A DNA stretch of 45,128 bases from Streptantibioticus parmotrematis (GTDB lineage: Bacteria; Actinomycetota; Actinomycetes; Streptomycetales; Streptomycetaceae), in NCBI RefSeq assembly GCF_019890615.1, contig NZ_JAINVZ010000037.1, forward strand, positions 1 through 45,128, given 5' to 3'. The notes beneath the pieces were generated by a model, which was given only the letters and a program-made list of their open reading frames with translations, was not told the DNA's origin and did not search any database. The position numbers and the translations under genes are program-made. How positions within the stretch are numbered: position 1 is the stretch's first letter; each line of letters opens with the position of its first letter. This document shows, piece by piece, positions 1 through 9,006 of this stretch.

Positions 1-2148
1 GGTCGCGGTCCCGGCGGTGCCGGTCGTCCCGGCGGCGGTGGCGGCGGCGGTCGTCCCGGCTTCGCCGGTCGCCCCGGTGGCGGCGGCGGTGCCGGTCGTC
101 CCGGCGGCGGTGGCGGTTTCGCCGGCCGTCCCGGTGGCGGTGGCCCCGGTGGTGGCGGCGGCTTCGGCGGTCGTCCCGGCTTCGGTGGCCGTCCCGGCGG
201 CCCGGGTGGCCGTGGTGGCACGCAGGGCGCGTTCGGCCGTGGCCCGGGCGGTCGCCCGGCGCGCGGTCGCAAGTCGAAGCGTCAGAGGCGCCAGGAGTAC
301 GAGGCCATGCAGGCCCCGTCGGTCGGCGGCGTGATGCTGCCTCGCGGCAACGGCCAGACGGTCCGGCTGTCGCGCGGTGCGTCGCTCACCGACTTCGCGG
401 AGAAGATCAACGCCAACCCGGCGTCCCTCGTCCAGGTGATGCTGAACCTGGGTGAGATGGTCACCGCGACGCAGTCCGTCTCCGACGAGACGCTTCAGCT
501 GCTCGCCGACGAGATGAACTACGTCGTCGAGATCGTCAGCCCGGAGGAGGAGGACCGCGAGCTGCTCGAGTCCTTCGACATCGAGTTCGGCGAGGACGAG
601 GGCGGCGAGGAAGCGCTCGTCGCGCGTCCGCCGGTGGTCACCGTCATGGGTCACGTCGACCACGGCAAGACCCGCCTGCTGGACGCGATCCGCAAGACCA
701 ACGTGGTCGCGGGCGAGGCCGGCGGCATCACCCAGCACATCGGCGCGTACCAGGTGGCGACCGAGGTGAACGGCGAGGACCGCCGCATCACCTTCATCGA
801 CACCCCCGGTCACGAGGCGTTCACCGCCATGCGTGCCCGCGGTGCCAAGTCGACCGACATCGCGATCCTGGTGGTCGCGGCGAACGACGGCGTGATGCCG
901 CAGACCGTCGAGGCGCTCAACCACGCCAAGGCGGCCGACGTGCCGATCGTCGTCGCGGTCAACAAGATCGACGTCGAGGGCGCCGACCCGACCAAGGTGC
1001 GCGGTCAGCTGACCGAGTACGGCCTGGTGGCCGAGGAGTACGGCGGCGACACGATGTTCGTCGACATCTCCGCCAAGCAGGGTCTGCACATCGACGACCT
1101 CCTCGAGGCCGTCATCCTCACCGCCGACGCCTCGCTCGACCTGCGGGCCAACCCGGAGCAGGACGCGCAGGGCATCGCGATCGAGGCCCACCTCGACCGC
1201 GGTCGCGGCGCCGTGGCCACCGTGCTGGTCCAGCGCGGCACGCTGCGGGTCGGCGACACGATGGTGGTCGGCGACGCGTACGGCCGCGTGCGGGCGATGC
1301 TCGACGACGGCGGCAACAACGTGGAGGAGGCCGGTCCTTCGACGCCGGTCCTGGTCCTCGGTCTGACCAACGTCCCCGGCGCGGGCGACAACTTCCTCGT
1401 CGTCGACGAGGACCGCACCGCCCGCCAGATCGCGGAGAAGCGTGCCGCCCGCGAGCGGAACGCGGCGTTCGCCCGCAAGGGCATCCGCATCTCGCTGGAG
1501 GACCTGGACAAGGCCCTCAAGGCGGGCGAGGTCCAGCAGCTCAACCTCATCATCAAGGGCGACGCGTCCGGTTCGGTCGAGGCCCTGGAGTCCTCGCTGC
1601 TCCAGCTCGACGTCGGCGACGAGGTGGACATCCGCGTCCTGCACCGCGGTGTGGGTGCGGTCACCGAGTCCGACATCAACCTGGCGGCGGGCTCCGACGC
1701 CATCGTCATCGGCTTCAACGTCCGCGCGGAGGGTCGCGCGACGCAGATGGCCGAGCGCGAGGGCGTCGACATCCGGTACTACTCGGTGATCTACCAGGCC
1801 ATCGAGGAGATCGAGGCGGCCCTGAAGGGCATGCTCAAGCCGGAGTACGAAGAGGTCGAGCTCGGCACGGCGGAGATCCGCGAGATCTTCCGCTCGTCCA
1901 AGCTGGGCAACATCGCCGGTGTGCTCATCCGCTCCGGCGAGGTGCGCCGCAACACCAAGGCCCGGCTCATCCGCGACGGCAAGGTCGTCGCGGAGAGCCT
2001 CACCATCGAGGGCCTGCGTCGCTTCAAGGACGACGTCACCGAGATCCGCGAGGGTTACGAGGGCGGTATCAACCTCGGCAACTTCAACGACATCAAGGTC
2101 GACGACGTCATCGCGACGTACGAGATGCGCGAGAAGCCGCGCGGCTGA
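1..2148 (+). CDS. infB: Translation initiation factor IF-2 (5' end outside window)
   Basis: IF-2 is the GTPase that brings initiator fMet-tRNA to the 30S subunit and promotes subunit joining. The frame is open from base 1, so the N-terminus lies upstream. The first ~80 visible codons are an almost pure Gly/Arg/Pro tract, ending in a basic [13 protein letters not shown] segment that marks the start of the conserved part. The G domain follows: G1 GHVDHGKT at visible residues 217-224, [10 protein letters not shown] as switch region, G3 DTPGHE near 267, G4 NKID near 321. Domains II, III and the tRNA-binding C-terminal barrel run to the TGA. The long G/R/P-rich linker is typical of actinobacterial IF-2. 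Internal ATG starts such as 307 are not the true start, because the coding frame continues upstream. Confidence 0.97.
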   Translation, partial: GRGPGGAGRPGGGGGGGRPGFAGRPGGGGGAGRPGGGGGFAGRPGGGGPGGGGGFGGRPGFGGRPGGPGGRGGTQGAFGRGPGGRPARGRKSKRQRRQEYEAMQAPSVGGVMLPRGNGQTVRLSRGASLTDFAEKINANPASLVQVMLNLGEMVTATQSVSDETLQLLADEMNYVVEIVSPEEEDRELLESFDIEFGEDEGGEEALVARPPVVTVMGHVDHGKTRLLDAIRKTNVVAGEAGGITQHIGAYQVATEVNGEDRRITFIDTPGHEAFTAMRARGAKSTDIAILVVAANDGVMPQTVEALNHAKAADVPIVVAVNKIDVEGADPTKVRGQLTEYGLVAEEYGGDTMFVDISAKQGLHIDDLLEAVILTADASLDLRANPEQDAQGIAIEAHLDRGRGAVATVLVQRGTLRVGDTMVVGDAYGRVRAMLDDGGNNVEEAGPSTPVLVLGLTNVPGAGDNFLVVDEDRTARQIAEKRAARERNAAFARKGIRISLEDLDKALKAGEVQQLNLIIKGDASGSVEALESSLLQLDVGDEVDIRVLHRGVGAVTESDINLAAGSDAIVIGFNVRAEGRATQMAEREGVDIRYYSVIYQAIEEIEAALKGMLKPEYEEVELGTAEIREIFRSSKLGNIAGVLIRSGEVRRNTKARLIRDGKVVAESLTIEGLRRFKDDVTEIREGYEGGINLGNFNDIKVDDVIATYEMREKPRG

Positions 2149-2162
2149 CGCGGCTGACCGGT

Positions 2163-2212
2163 CCGGCCGGGGCCCGGTCGGCGGAGATAATCCGTCGATC
2201 GGCCCCGGCCGG
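2163..2212 (+). terminator. Hairpin downstream of infB
   Basis: A perfect 12-bp inverted repeat (CCGGCCGGGGCC at 2163-2174 with GGCCCCGGCCGG at 2201-2212) starts 14 nt after the infB stop. The enclosed 26 nt can form a small inner CGGA/TCCG stem. There is no T-tract, as is common for GC-rich actinobacterial terminators, so it may end transcription or stabilise the infB 3' end. Confidence 0.55.
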
Positions 2213-2314
2213 TGCCGGTAGTGTGGAAAGAGCTGATCACGTCGGCGAGCAGCCGGCCGCGTCAGCCGCCATCCGTCACACGAGGCCTCCCGGGTCGGCT
2301 TTGACCCGTTGCCC

Positions 2315-2608
2315 ATGTACGTAGGGACTCTGTCCTTCGACCTGCTTCTCGGCGACGTCCGCTCGCTCAAGGAGAAGCGTTCCGTGATCCGTCCCATCGT
2401 GGCCGAGCTGCACCGCAGGTTCGCGGTGAGCGCCGCCGAGGTGGGGGAGCAGGACCTGTACCGCAGGGCCGTCGTCGGCCTCGCCCTCGTCTCCGGCGAT
2501 CCGGGCCACCTCAGAGAGGTGCTGGAGCGCTGCGAGCACTGGATGGCCGCGCGCCCCGAGGTGGACCTGCTCTCCGCACGACAGCGGATCCACGGCGAAG
2601 ACGACTGA
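2315..2608 (+). CDS. DUF503 family protein
   Basis: A 97-residue protein beginning MYVGTLSFDLLLGDVRSLKEK, which is the conserved opening of the DUF503 (YlxP-like) family found next to infB and rbfA in many Gram-positive bacteria. YlxP-type proteins are proposed to act with RbfA in small-subunit maturation; no enzyme activity is established. I chose ATG 2315 because it matches the family N-terminus; the TTG two codons upstream adds nothing conserved and no strong ribosome binding site is visible for either. The gene lies 27 nt before rbfA and is probably cotranscribed with it. Confidence 0.88.
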   Translation: MYVGTLSFDLLLGDVRSLKEKRSVIRPIVAELHRRFAVSAAEVGEQDLYRRAVVGLALVSGDPGHLREVLERCEHWMAARPEVDLLSARQRIHGEDD

Positions 2609-2635
2609 ACCACCCGAGAAGAGAGAAGATCACGC

Positions 2636-3100
2636 ATGACCGACACCGCGCGGGCGCGCAAGCTGGCGGACCGCATCCGGGTCGTGGTCGCCGAGACCCT
2701 CCAGCGCCGGATCAAGGACCCGCGACTGGGGTACGTGACGATCACCGACACCCGGGTCACCGGTGACCTGCGGGAGGCGACCGTCTTCTACACGGTCTAC
2801 GGCGACGACGAGGAGCGGGCCGCCTCCGCCGCGGCGCTGGAGAGCGCCAAGGGCGTGCTGCGTTCCGAGGTCGGCCGGCAGACCGGCGTCCGGTTCACCC
2901 CGACGCTCGCCTTCGTCCTGGACGCCGTCCCCGACAACGCGCGCACCATCGACGACCTGCTGGCCAAGGCCAAGGCCGCCGACGAGCAGGTCCGGGAGAC
3001 GTCCGCGGGCAAGGACTACGCGGCCGGCGCCGACCCGTACCGCAAGCCCGCCGAGGACGACGAAGCCGAGGCCGGTGGCGACGCCTCGGACGACGCGTGA
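2636..3100 (+). CDS. rbfA: 30S ribosome-binding factor A
   Basis: RbfA binds the 30S precursor near the 16S rRNA 5' helix and assists late maturation and cold adaptation. The 154-residue product has the single KH-like fold signature: N-terminal [26 protein letters not shown], then [23 protein letters not shown], then the helical segment ending in [20 protein letters not shown]. The last ~30 residues are an acidic tail ([15 protein letters not shown]), a common actinobacterial extension. A purine-rich GAGAAGAGAGAAG stretch precedes the ATG. The stop overlaps the truB start by 4 nt (GTGA), so the two genes are translationally coupled. Confidence 0.95.
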   Translation: MTDTARARKLADRIRVVVAETLQRRIKDPRLGYVTITDTRVTGDLREATVFYTVYGDDEERAASAAALESAKGVLRSEVGRQTGVRFTPTLAFVLDAVPDNARTIDDLLAKAKAADEQVRETSAGKDYAAGADPYRKPAEDDEAEAGGDASDDA

Positions 3101-3999
3101 AGCGCAAGGGTGTCGGCCCGGACGGGCTGGTCGTCGTCGACAAGCCCGCCGGGCTGACCTCGCACACCGTGGTCTCCCGGCTGCGCCGCCTGGCCGGCAC
3201 CCGCCGGGTCGGGCACGCCGGGACCCTGGACCCGATGGCGACCGGCGTGCTGATCGTCGGCGTGGAGAAGGCGACCCGGCTGCTCGGCCACCTGGCGCTC
3301 ACCAGCAAGTCGTACGACGCCACGATCCGCCTCGGGCAGTCCACGGTGACCGACGACGCGGAGGGCGACGTCACCGCGACCGCGTCCGCCGCGCACGTCA
3401 CCCGTGAGGCGATCGACGCGGGCGTCGCCGAGCTGACGGGCGACATCCTCCAGGTGCCGTCCAAGGTCAGCGCGATCAAGGTGGACGGCCGGCGCTCGCA
3501 CCGGCTGGTCCGCGCGGGCGAGGACTTCGAGCTGGCCGCCCGGCCGGTCACGGTGTCCGCGTTCACCGTGCACGAGGTGCGCGTCAGCGCCGCGCCCGAC
3601 GGGACCGCGCTGCTCGACCTGGACGTGACCGTGGACTGCTCCTCGGGCACCTACATCCGCGCCCTCGCCCGCGACCTGGGTGCCGGCCTCGGCACCGGCG
3701 GGCACCTGACCGCGCTGCGCCGCACCCGGGTCGGGCCGTACGGGCTGGACGGGGCGCGGACGCTGGAGCAGCTGGAGGAGTCGTTCTCCGTGCTGCCGCT
3801 CGGGCAGGCCGCGGCGGCCGCGTTCCCGCGCTGGGACGTGGACGAGCGCACCGCCGGGCTGCTGGCCAACGGCGTGCGGCAGAAGGCGCCGGGGCTCGGC
3901 ACCGGGCCGATCGCGGTGTTCGGACCCGAGGAGCGTTTCATCGCGCTGGTGGAGGAGAAGCGCGGCGAGACCCGCATCCTCGCCGGGTTCGCGCAATAA
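3097..3999 (+). CDS. truB: tRNA pseudouridine(55) synthase
   Basis: TruB isomerises U55 in the T-loop of tRNAs. The 300-residue protein opens with [23 protein letters not shown] and carries the motif II catalytic segment [14 protein letters not shown], with the catalytic Asp at about residue 45. [20 protein letters not shown] and the [15 protein letters not shown] segment (motif III) follow. The C-terminal part (about residues 225-300) matches the PUA-like tail of actinobacterial TruB. The GTG start at 3097 overlaps the rbfA stop by 4 nt, which makes the start choice firm. Confidence 0.96.
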   Translation: MKRKGVGPDGLVVVDKPAGLTSHTVVSRLRRLAGTRRVGHAGTLDPMATGVLIVGVEKATRLLGHLALTSKSYDATIRLGQSTVTDDAEGDVTATASAAHVTREAIDAGVAELTGDILQVPSKVSAIKVDGRRSHRLVRAGEDFELAARPVTVSAFTVHEVRVSAAPDGTALLDLDVTVDCSSGTYIRALARDLGAGLGTGGHLTALRRTRVGPYGLDGARTLEQLEESFSVLPLGQAAAAAFPRWDVDERTAGLLANGVRQKAPGLGTGPIAVFGPEERFIALVEEKRGETRILAGFAQ

Positions 4000-4021
4000 A
4001 GCGCTGAAGTGCAAATCCTAC

Positions 4022-4092
4022 GACCGTATTCGCCGGTATTCCGTTCGGCCCGGCGAATGCGGTCCTACGCCTGGGCGCCTTGCGAAGGCGCC
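4022..4092 (+). terminator. Tandem hairpins after truB
   Basis: Arms 4022-4036 and 4050-4064 form a 15-bp stem with one G-T pair and a 13-nt loop. Nine bases on, GGCGCCTT (4074-4081) pairs perfectly with AAGGCGCC (4085-4092) around a 3-nt loop. Neither has a T-tract. Placed 22 nt after the truB stop, they probably end the infB-truB operon. Confidence 0.6.
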
Positions 4093-4262
4093 TCACGGTG
4101 CACGCACCGACTACGGCACCGACTCCGACGATGCCCCTGTGACCAGCGGCTATCCATGCCGCATCGGTGATTCACCCCAACGTGGCGGAACCGGGGGTGA
4201 ATTCGGTCGCGGAAAGGGTCGTCTTTCCTTCGCGCCCTGTCGGGAAAAGGTGTTCACCCCTA

Positions 4263-4304
4263 CCGTCGAATCGCGTTTCTTGTCCTGCCGATTCGACGGG
4301 GAGG
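4263..4304 (+). promoter_or_regulatory. Hairpin overlapping the ribosome binding site
   Basis: CCGTCGAATCG (4263-4273) is a perfect 11-bp inverted match to CGATTCGACGG (4289-4299) across a 15-nt loop. The right arm shares its last two G residues with the Shine-Dalgarno GGGGAGG (4298-4304) of the gene starting at 4312. In RNA the fold would partly occlude or at least abut the ribosome binding site, so it could modulate translation. Alternatively, as DNA, it is a dyad operator. Confidence 0.45.
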
Positions 4305-4311
4305 TTGGTGC

Positions 4312-7300
4312 ATGGCCCTCGGAGTTCCGCGCGGCGCAGGCCGGGGGAGGCCGGACCCGGACGACTCGCTGGTGCGGATCCACGACCTGGCCGGACGGAC
4401 GCGCGGCACCGGGTTCCTCATCGACACCCACGGCACGCTGCTGACCAGCCACGAGGCCGTCGACGGACTGCCCCGGCTGGTGCTGCACGCCACCGGCGAA
4501 CAGACCTGCCTGGCCGACGCCGCCGCCGTCACCCCGCTGCCGGGCCTGGGGCTGGCACTGGTGGCCACGGACGGGCTGGTCGCCCCGCCGCTGCCGGTCG
4601 CGCCGTACGGGCCCGCGGACCTGGACGGCCGGGTCCGGGTCCGGGCCCAGGAGTGGACCGAGGCGCGGGTCGTGGGGACCGCCCCGGGCACGTACACCGC
4701 GACCGACCGGTTCCATCTGCTGCCCGAGGTCTACGCGTTGGCCACCGGCGACGTCCAGGCGTTGCGTCCGCATCCGCTGGTCTCCGGCAGCCCGCTGATC
4801 GACGCCACGACGGGCGCGGTGGTCGCCCTGCTCGCCACCGCGCTGCACGCCGAACGTCCCGCGGCCGCCTACGCGATCCCGCCGCGCGGCACCGGACCGC
4901 TGGCCGAGGCGCTCGCCCGCAACGCCGCCACCGTGCCCGTCTACGGCCCGCACCTCAACCTCGCCGGCGCCCTCCACCTCACCGGCACCTGCGTCGGCGC
5001 CGCGACGGGCGCGGGACCGCTCGGGGAGCGGCTCGACCCGGTGCGCAGACCCGACATCGAGGCCCATCTGCGACGCTTCGCCGAACCAGCCGACGACCAG
5101 GGCCCGTTGACGCTCGCGCTGGTCGGCGAACCCGGCTGCGGCCGCAGCACGGAACTGGCCGCGCTCGCCGCCCGCCGGGCCCGCGAGGCACGTCCCGCGC
5201 CCACGGTGTGGCTGCGCGGAGCCGAACTGCGGCCCGGCGACGGCGGGTTGCGGGACGCGGTCGAACGGGCGCTGCGCGCCGCCGGACGGATCATCGACGC
5301 GGCGGCGGGCACGGCACCCCGCGGCGGCGCGGAAAGTGTCAGCCCGGACGCGGTGGCCCGGCTCGCCCGCGGCGCCGGACGGCCGCTGCTGGTGCTGCTG
5401 GACGCCCCGGAGGAGATGCCGCCCGCGCTGGCACACGCGCTGCCCGACTGGATCGCGGGCACCGCGCACTGGCTGCGGGACGCGGACGTGCGGCTGGTCG
5501 TCGCCTGCCGTCCGGAGTTCTGGGAGCACGCCGGACGACACTTCCCGCCGGGCACGCTCCACGACCCCGGCACGCCCGCCCGCGCCCTGCCGCCCTGCGT
5601 GCTGCTCGGCGACCTCGGGCCCCGGCAGGCCGCCTCCGCCCGCGCCCGGCACGGCGTCCCCGACGACGCGGTGGCCCCCGCCGACGCCGGGCACCCGCTC
5701 ACGCTGCGGCTGCTGGGCGAGGTGCGCGCCGCCACGCCCGGCCTCACGGGCGTCCCCGACCGCGCCGACGTCTTCGCCGCCCACCTCGACCTGGTCTGCC
5801 TGCGTGTCGCCGGCAGGCTCGCTCCCGACGCGCCGCCCTCCGCGCTGCGGCGGCTGGCCATCCGGGTCGCGGGCCAGGCGCACGAGGCGGCCCGCCGCTG
5901 CTTGGGCCCCGGCCAGGGCGAACTGGACCGCGAGGCGTTCGAGCGGATCTTCCCCTGGCGCGGCGGCTGGGCCTCCGCAGTGCTCGGCGAAGGACTGCTG
6001 GTGCCCGCGGGCGCCGGATACCGTTTCGCGCACGAGGAGTTCGGCGACTGGCTCCAGGGCGCCCACCTCGACCTGGACACCGCGCTGCACGCCCTGGTGC
6101 ACCGCTGGACGACCGCGCCGCGGCCCGGCCGGGATACCGCCGTACGCCTGCCGTCCCGTCCCGCCGCCATCGCGCCGCCCGACGGCGGACCGCCCCCGCC
6201 GCCGCCCGCTCCCGCGCTGGCCCCGGCCGAGCCGCCGCACACCCTGCCGGTGCCCCGCCACCGCATCGGACCCGTCGCGCAGTCCCTGCTGCTCACCGCC
6301 CGCAGGGACGGCCCCGCCTCGCTCGCGCACCGCCTGCACGCCCTCGTCTCCGCGCTGGACACGGACGCCCCGGAACCCGCCCGGGTGGTCGCGCACCACG
6401 CCGCCGACCCGCGCCCGGACGCCCCCGAGGAACGCAGGTCCGACGCCACGTGGTGGGCGGCGCACCTGCTGGGGGAGGCGCTGCTGCGGGTGCCGGACGC
6501 CGAGCCGTACCGGGGGGTGCTGCGGCGGCTGGCCGAGCGGATCACGGTGCGGGCCGTGGCGCGCGGCGGGTTCGCCGGGTCCGAGGGGCCGCGGGTGCCG
6601 CAGGGGCTGGCCGAGTTCGGGCCGTGGTTCTGGCGGCGGCTGCCGCTGACCACCGCGACCCGGCTGGACCTGTTGCGGCTGCTGCTGCCCGCCGACCCGC
6701 CGCCCGCGCCCAGGCGTCCCGGGCCCGTGCCGCGCGAGGACCGGTTCATCGCCGCCGTGGACGAGGTGGTGCGCGAGGACACGGCCGCCGCGCTGCCGGT
6801 GCTGTGCCGCTGGTTCGGCGACGACCGGCCGCTGGCAGCCGCTCCCGGCGCGCGGGCGCGTCCCACGGTGGCGACCGCCGCCCAGGCCCTGCTGCACACC
6901 CACCGGCACCACGCCCTGGACGCCCTCGCCGAGGCGCTGGCCGACGCGGGTCACGCGCGCGCCGACGAACTCCTGGGCGCACTGGCCGAGGACGAGCCGT
7001 CCGCCGTGTGCCGCGCGGTCGAGCGCTGGGCGCGCGACGCACGCGTCGAACGGCGGGTGGCCGCCGCCGGACACGGACTGCGGGTCGCCCCGCACGTCCG
7101 CACCGAAGAGGACCGCGCCCGGTTGCGGGGGGCGGCGCTGGCGTTGCTGGGGGAAGCGGGTGCTGTGGAGACGGGAGGGGCGGGCGCTTTTACGGAGGCG
7201 GAGGCGGAGCCGGGGTCGGGGCCGGGGTCGGTGGACGATGCCGGAGACGCTTCGGGGGCGCGGGGGGCCGCGCTGGCGCTGCTCGTCCGCGACCCGGTGA

Positions 7301-7773
7301 CCCGCAACCGGTACCTGCCCGCCGCCGTCGCGCGTTTCGCCGCGGGCGATCCGTGCGTCCCGGCGAGCGCACTGGCCGCCGCGCTGGCCACGCACCCGGA
7401 ACCGGTGCTCGCCGCCTTCGGCCGCCGCCTGCGCGAACCGGGCCCCGGGGCGGCCGAGGTACTGGCCGCGTTGTCCCGGGTCACCACGCCCGCGCTGGCC
7501 CGCCGCGCCGCCGCGCTGGTCAGCGGCTACGCCCGACGCTGCCCGGCGGGCGCGTCACACGTCGCCGCGTACCTCGACGCCCGGCTGGAACAGGGCCCGG
7601 CGGCCCGCGCGGTGCTCTTCCCGCTGGTCGCGGTGCTGCTGCGGACACCGGGGCAGGAGGTACGGCGAGCGCTCACCCCCGTACTGACGTCGGCCGGCAC
7701 GCCCGCGTCCCGGCCGCTGCGCAGGGAACTGCTGGGCGTGCTGCGGGCCCAGGAGACCCCCGTCGGCCACTAG
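4312..7773 (+). CDS. Degenerate trypsin-like / P-loop ATPase-like / helical-repeat protein
   Basis: I do not know a characterised homologue of this 1153-residue protein. Residues ~20-215 look like a trypsin/HtrA-type fold: GTGFLIDTHGTLLTSHEAV places a His at 47 and LVSGSPLID places a Ser at 158. The expected DxALL Asp position reads GLALV, so the protease triad seems incomplete. Residues ~265-600 resemble an AAA/NACHT-type NTPase: GEPGCGRST at 272-280 is a Walker A with Arg where Lys is usual, and LVLLDAPEE (~360-368) fits Walker B. A Pro-rich linker (~620-650) leads to ~500 Ala/Leu-rich helical residues, possibly HEAT-like repeats. They are interrupted near 953-983 by a Glu/Gly/Ser-rich insert with unusual purine-rich codons. 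ATG 4312 has SD GGGGAGG 7 nt upstream. It sits between the truB and ribF transcription units, in a position I believe is conserved in Streptomyces. Confidence 0.85.
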   Translation: MALGVPRGAGRGRPDPDDSLVRIHDLAGRTRGTGFLIDTHGTLLTSHEAVDGLPRLVLHATGEQTCLADAAAVTPLPGLGLALVATDGLVAPPLPVAPYGPADLDGRVRVRAQEWTEARVVGTAPGTYTATDRFHLLPEVYALATGDVQALRPHPLVSGSPLIDATTGAVVALLATALHAERPAAAYAIPPRGTGPLAEALARNAATVPVYGPHLNLAGALHLTGTCVGAATGAGPLGERLDPVRRPDIEAHLRRFAEPADDQGPLTLALVGEPGCGRSTELAALAARRAREARPAPTVWLRGAELRPGDGGLRDAVERALRAAGRIIDAAAGTAPRGGAESVSPDAVARLARGAGRPLLVLLDAPEEMPPALAHALPDWIAGTAHWLRDADVRLVVACRPEFWEHAGRHFPPGTLHDPGTPARALPPCVLLGDLGPRQAASARARHGVPDDAVAPADAGHPLTLRLLGEVRAATPGLTGVPDRADVFAAHLDLVCLRVAGRLAPDAPPSALRRLAIRVAGQAHEAARRCLGPGQGELDREAFERIFPWRGGWASAVLGEGLLVPAGAGYRFAHEEFGDWLQGAHLDLDTALHALVHRWTTAPRPGRDTAVRLPSRPAAIAPPDGGPPPPPPAPALAPAEPPHTLPVPRHRIGPVAQSLLLTARRDGPASLAHRLHALVSALDTDAPEPARVVAHHAADPRPDAPEERRSDATWWAAHLLGEALLRVPDAEPYRGVLRRLAERITVRAVARGGFAGSEGPRVPQGLAEFGPWFWRRLPLTTATRLDLLRLLLPADPPPAPRRPGPVPREDRFIAAVDEVVREDTAAALPVLCRWFGDDRPLAAAPGARARPTVATAAQALLHTHRHHALDALAEALADAGHARADELLGALAEDEPSAVCRAVERWARDARVERRVAAAGHGLRVAPHVRTEEDRARLRGAALALLGEAGAVETGGAGAFTEAEAEPGSGPGSVDDAGDASGARGAALALLVRDPVTRNRYLPAAVARFAAGDPCVPASALAAALATHPEPVLAAFGRRLREPGPGAAEVLAALSRVTTPALARRAAALVSGYARRCPAGASHVAAYLDARLEQGPAARAVLFPLVAVLLRTPGQEVRRALTPVLTSAGTPASRPLRRELLGVLRAQETPVGH

Positions 7774-7830
7774 TCACCACGGCCCCGCCCGCCGGACCCG
7801 TGCACGCCCGGCGGCGCGGACATGGCAGGC

Positions 7831-7859
7831 TTGGACCCTGCATGCTGTGTGGATACACG
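7831..7859 (+). promoter_or_regulatory. Possible ribF promoter
   Basis: TTGGAC (7831-7836), a 17-nt spacer and TACACG (7854-7859) form a weak sigma-HrdB-like pair, about 60 nt before the ribF start. It lies in the 144-bp gap after the 1153-codon gene. The -10 match is poor. Confidence 0.3.
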
Positions 7860-7917
7860 GGGACCTGTTTCCGTATCCGCACCAGGACGAGAAACGCACG
7901 GGCGAGGAGCGGTCACG

Positions 7918-8859
7918 GTGGAGCGCTGGCGGGGCTTGGAAGACGTTCCCGAGGGATGGGGGCGCAGCGTCGTCACGATCGGTTCGTACGACGGAGTGCA
8001 CCGCGGACACCAGCTGATCATCGGACGGGCGGTGGAACGCGCCCGCGAACTGGGCGTCCCCGCCGTCGTCGTCACGTTCGACCCGCACCCCAGCGAGGTC
8101 GTCCGCCCCGGCAGCCACCCGCCGCTGCTCGCCGCGCACCACCGCCGCGCCGAGCTGATGGCCGAGATCGGTGTGGACGCGCTGCTGATCCTGCCGTTCA
8201 CCACCGAGTTCTCGCAGCTGTCGCCGGGCGACTTCGTGCGCACGGTGCTGGTCGAGAAGCTGCACGCCCGGCTGGTCGTCGAGGGCCCGAACTTCCGCTT
8301 CGGCCACAAGGCCGCCGGTGACGTGGAGTTCCTGTCCGCGCTCGGCCTGAAGTACGACTACGGCGTCGAGGTGGTCGACCTGTTCATGCGCGGCGAGGCG
8401 GGTGGCGGCGAGCCGTTCTCCTCCACCCTGACCCGGCGGCTGATCGCGGAAGGCGACGTGACCGGCGCGATGGAGATCCTCGGCCGCCCGCACCGCGTCG
8501 AGGGCGTCGTGGTGCGCGGCGCCCAGCGCGGGCGCGAACTCGGCTATCCCACCGCCAACGTCGAGACCCTGCCGCACTCGGCGATCCCGGCGGACGGCGT
8601 CTACGCGGGCTGGCTGGTGGTCGCGGGCGAACGGATGCCCGCCGCGATCTCGGTCGGCACCAACCCGACGTTCGACGGCACCGAGCGCACCGTCGAGGCG
8701 TACGCCATCGACCGCGTCGGCCTCGACCTGTACGGGCTGCACGCGGCGGTGGACTTCCAGGAGTATCTGCGCGGGCAGGAGAAGTTCGACTCCATCGACG
8801 CGCTGCTGGAACGGATGGCGGTCGACGTCAAGCGGGCGCGGGAGCTGGTGGAGGGCTGA
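7918..8859 (+). CDS. ribF: Bifunctional riboflavin kinase / FAD synthetase
   Basis: RibF phosphorylates riboflavin to FMN and adenylylates FMN to FAD. The 313-residue product has the nucleotidyltransferase half first: SVVTIGSYDGVHRGHQ contains the HxGH-type motif, followed by VVVTFDPHPSEVV and LPFTTEFSQLSPGDFV. The riboflavin kinase half starts near residue 180, with GRPHRVEGVVVRGAQRGRELGYPTANV (the PTAN motif) and VGTNPTFDGTERTVEAY. GTG 7918 is preferred over upstream in-frame starts because GAGGAG lies 8 nt before it and the family N-terminus (ERWRGLEDVP) begins here. It is followed by a strong terminator and faces the convergent ATPase gene. Confidence 0.95.
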   Translation: MERWRGLEDVPEGWGRSVVTIGSYDGVHRGHQLIIGRAVERARELGVPAVVVTFDPHPSEVVRPGSHPPLLAAHHRRAELMAEIGVDALLILPFTTEFSQLSPGDFVRTVLVEKLHARLVVEGPNFRFGHKAAGDVEFLSALGLKYDYGVEVVDLFMRGEAGGGEPFSSTLTRRLIAEGDVTGAMEILGRPHRVEGVVVRGAQRGRELGYPTANVETLPHSAIPADGVYAGWLVVAGERMPAAISVGTNPTFDGTERTVEAYAIDRVGLDLYGLHAAVDFQEYLRGQEKFDSIDALLERMAVDVKRARELVEG

Positions 8860-8940
8860 GCGCCCGGCCGCGGTCCCGCGAGCGCGGGCGCGATGGTTTC
8901 GACGCGCGAGGGCCCGGACGCGAGGGCGTGATGGTCTTGA

Positions 8941-8991
8941 CGCGCGAGGGCCCGGACGCCCGCTCGTCGTGAGCGGGTGTCCGGGCCCTCG
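8941..8991. terminator. Bidirectional terminator between ribF and the EspI-like gene
   Basis: Arms 8941-8963 and 8969-8991 pair over 23 bp with one G-T pair and a 5-nt loop, between two convergent genes. The left arm is a near copy of sequence around 8893-8920, so a ~36-38 bp segment has been duplicated here. Confidence 0.85.
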
Positions 8992-9006
8992 CGCTGTCGC
9001 CGTCGC

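Larger units (their letters stand above)
4000..4311. other. Structured intergenic region truB - 1153-codon gene
   Basis: This 312-bp gap has no credible gene. It holds two hairpins after truB (4022-4064 and 4074-4092), an inverted repeat ATTCACCCC/GGGGTGAAT (4170-4178 with 4194-4202), a further direct copy of TTCACCCC at about 4253, and an 11-bp inverted repeat at 4263-4299 whose right arm runs into the Shine-Dalgarno of the next gene. I could not identify a convincing -35/-10 pair. Confidence 0.7.

Noticed and set aside
4150-7395. 1081-codon open frame on the minus strand, and another frame 4167-8321 on the plus strand
   Set aside because: Both run over the 1153-codon gene. High GC makes stop codons rare in shadow frames; the products are Arg/Gly/Pro-rich without any fold, and the kept frame has domain motifs and a good ribosome binding site.
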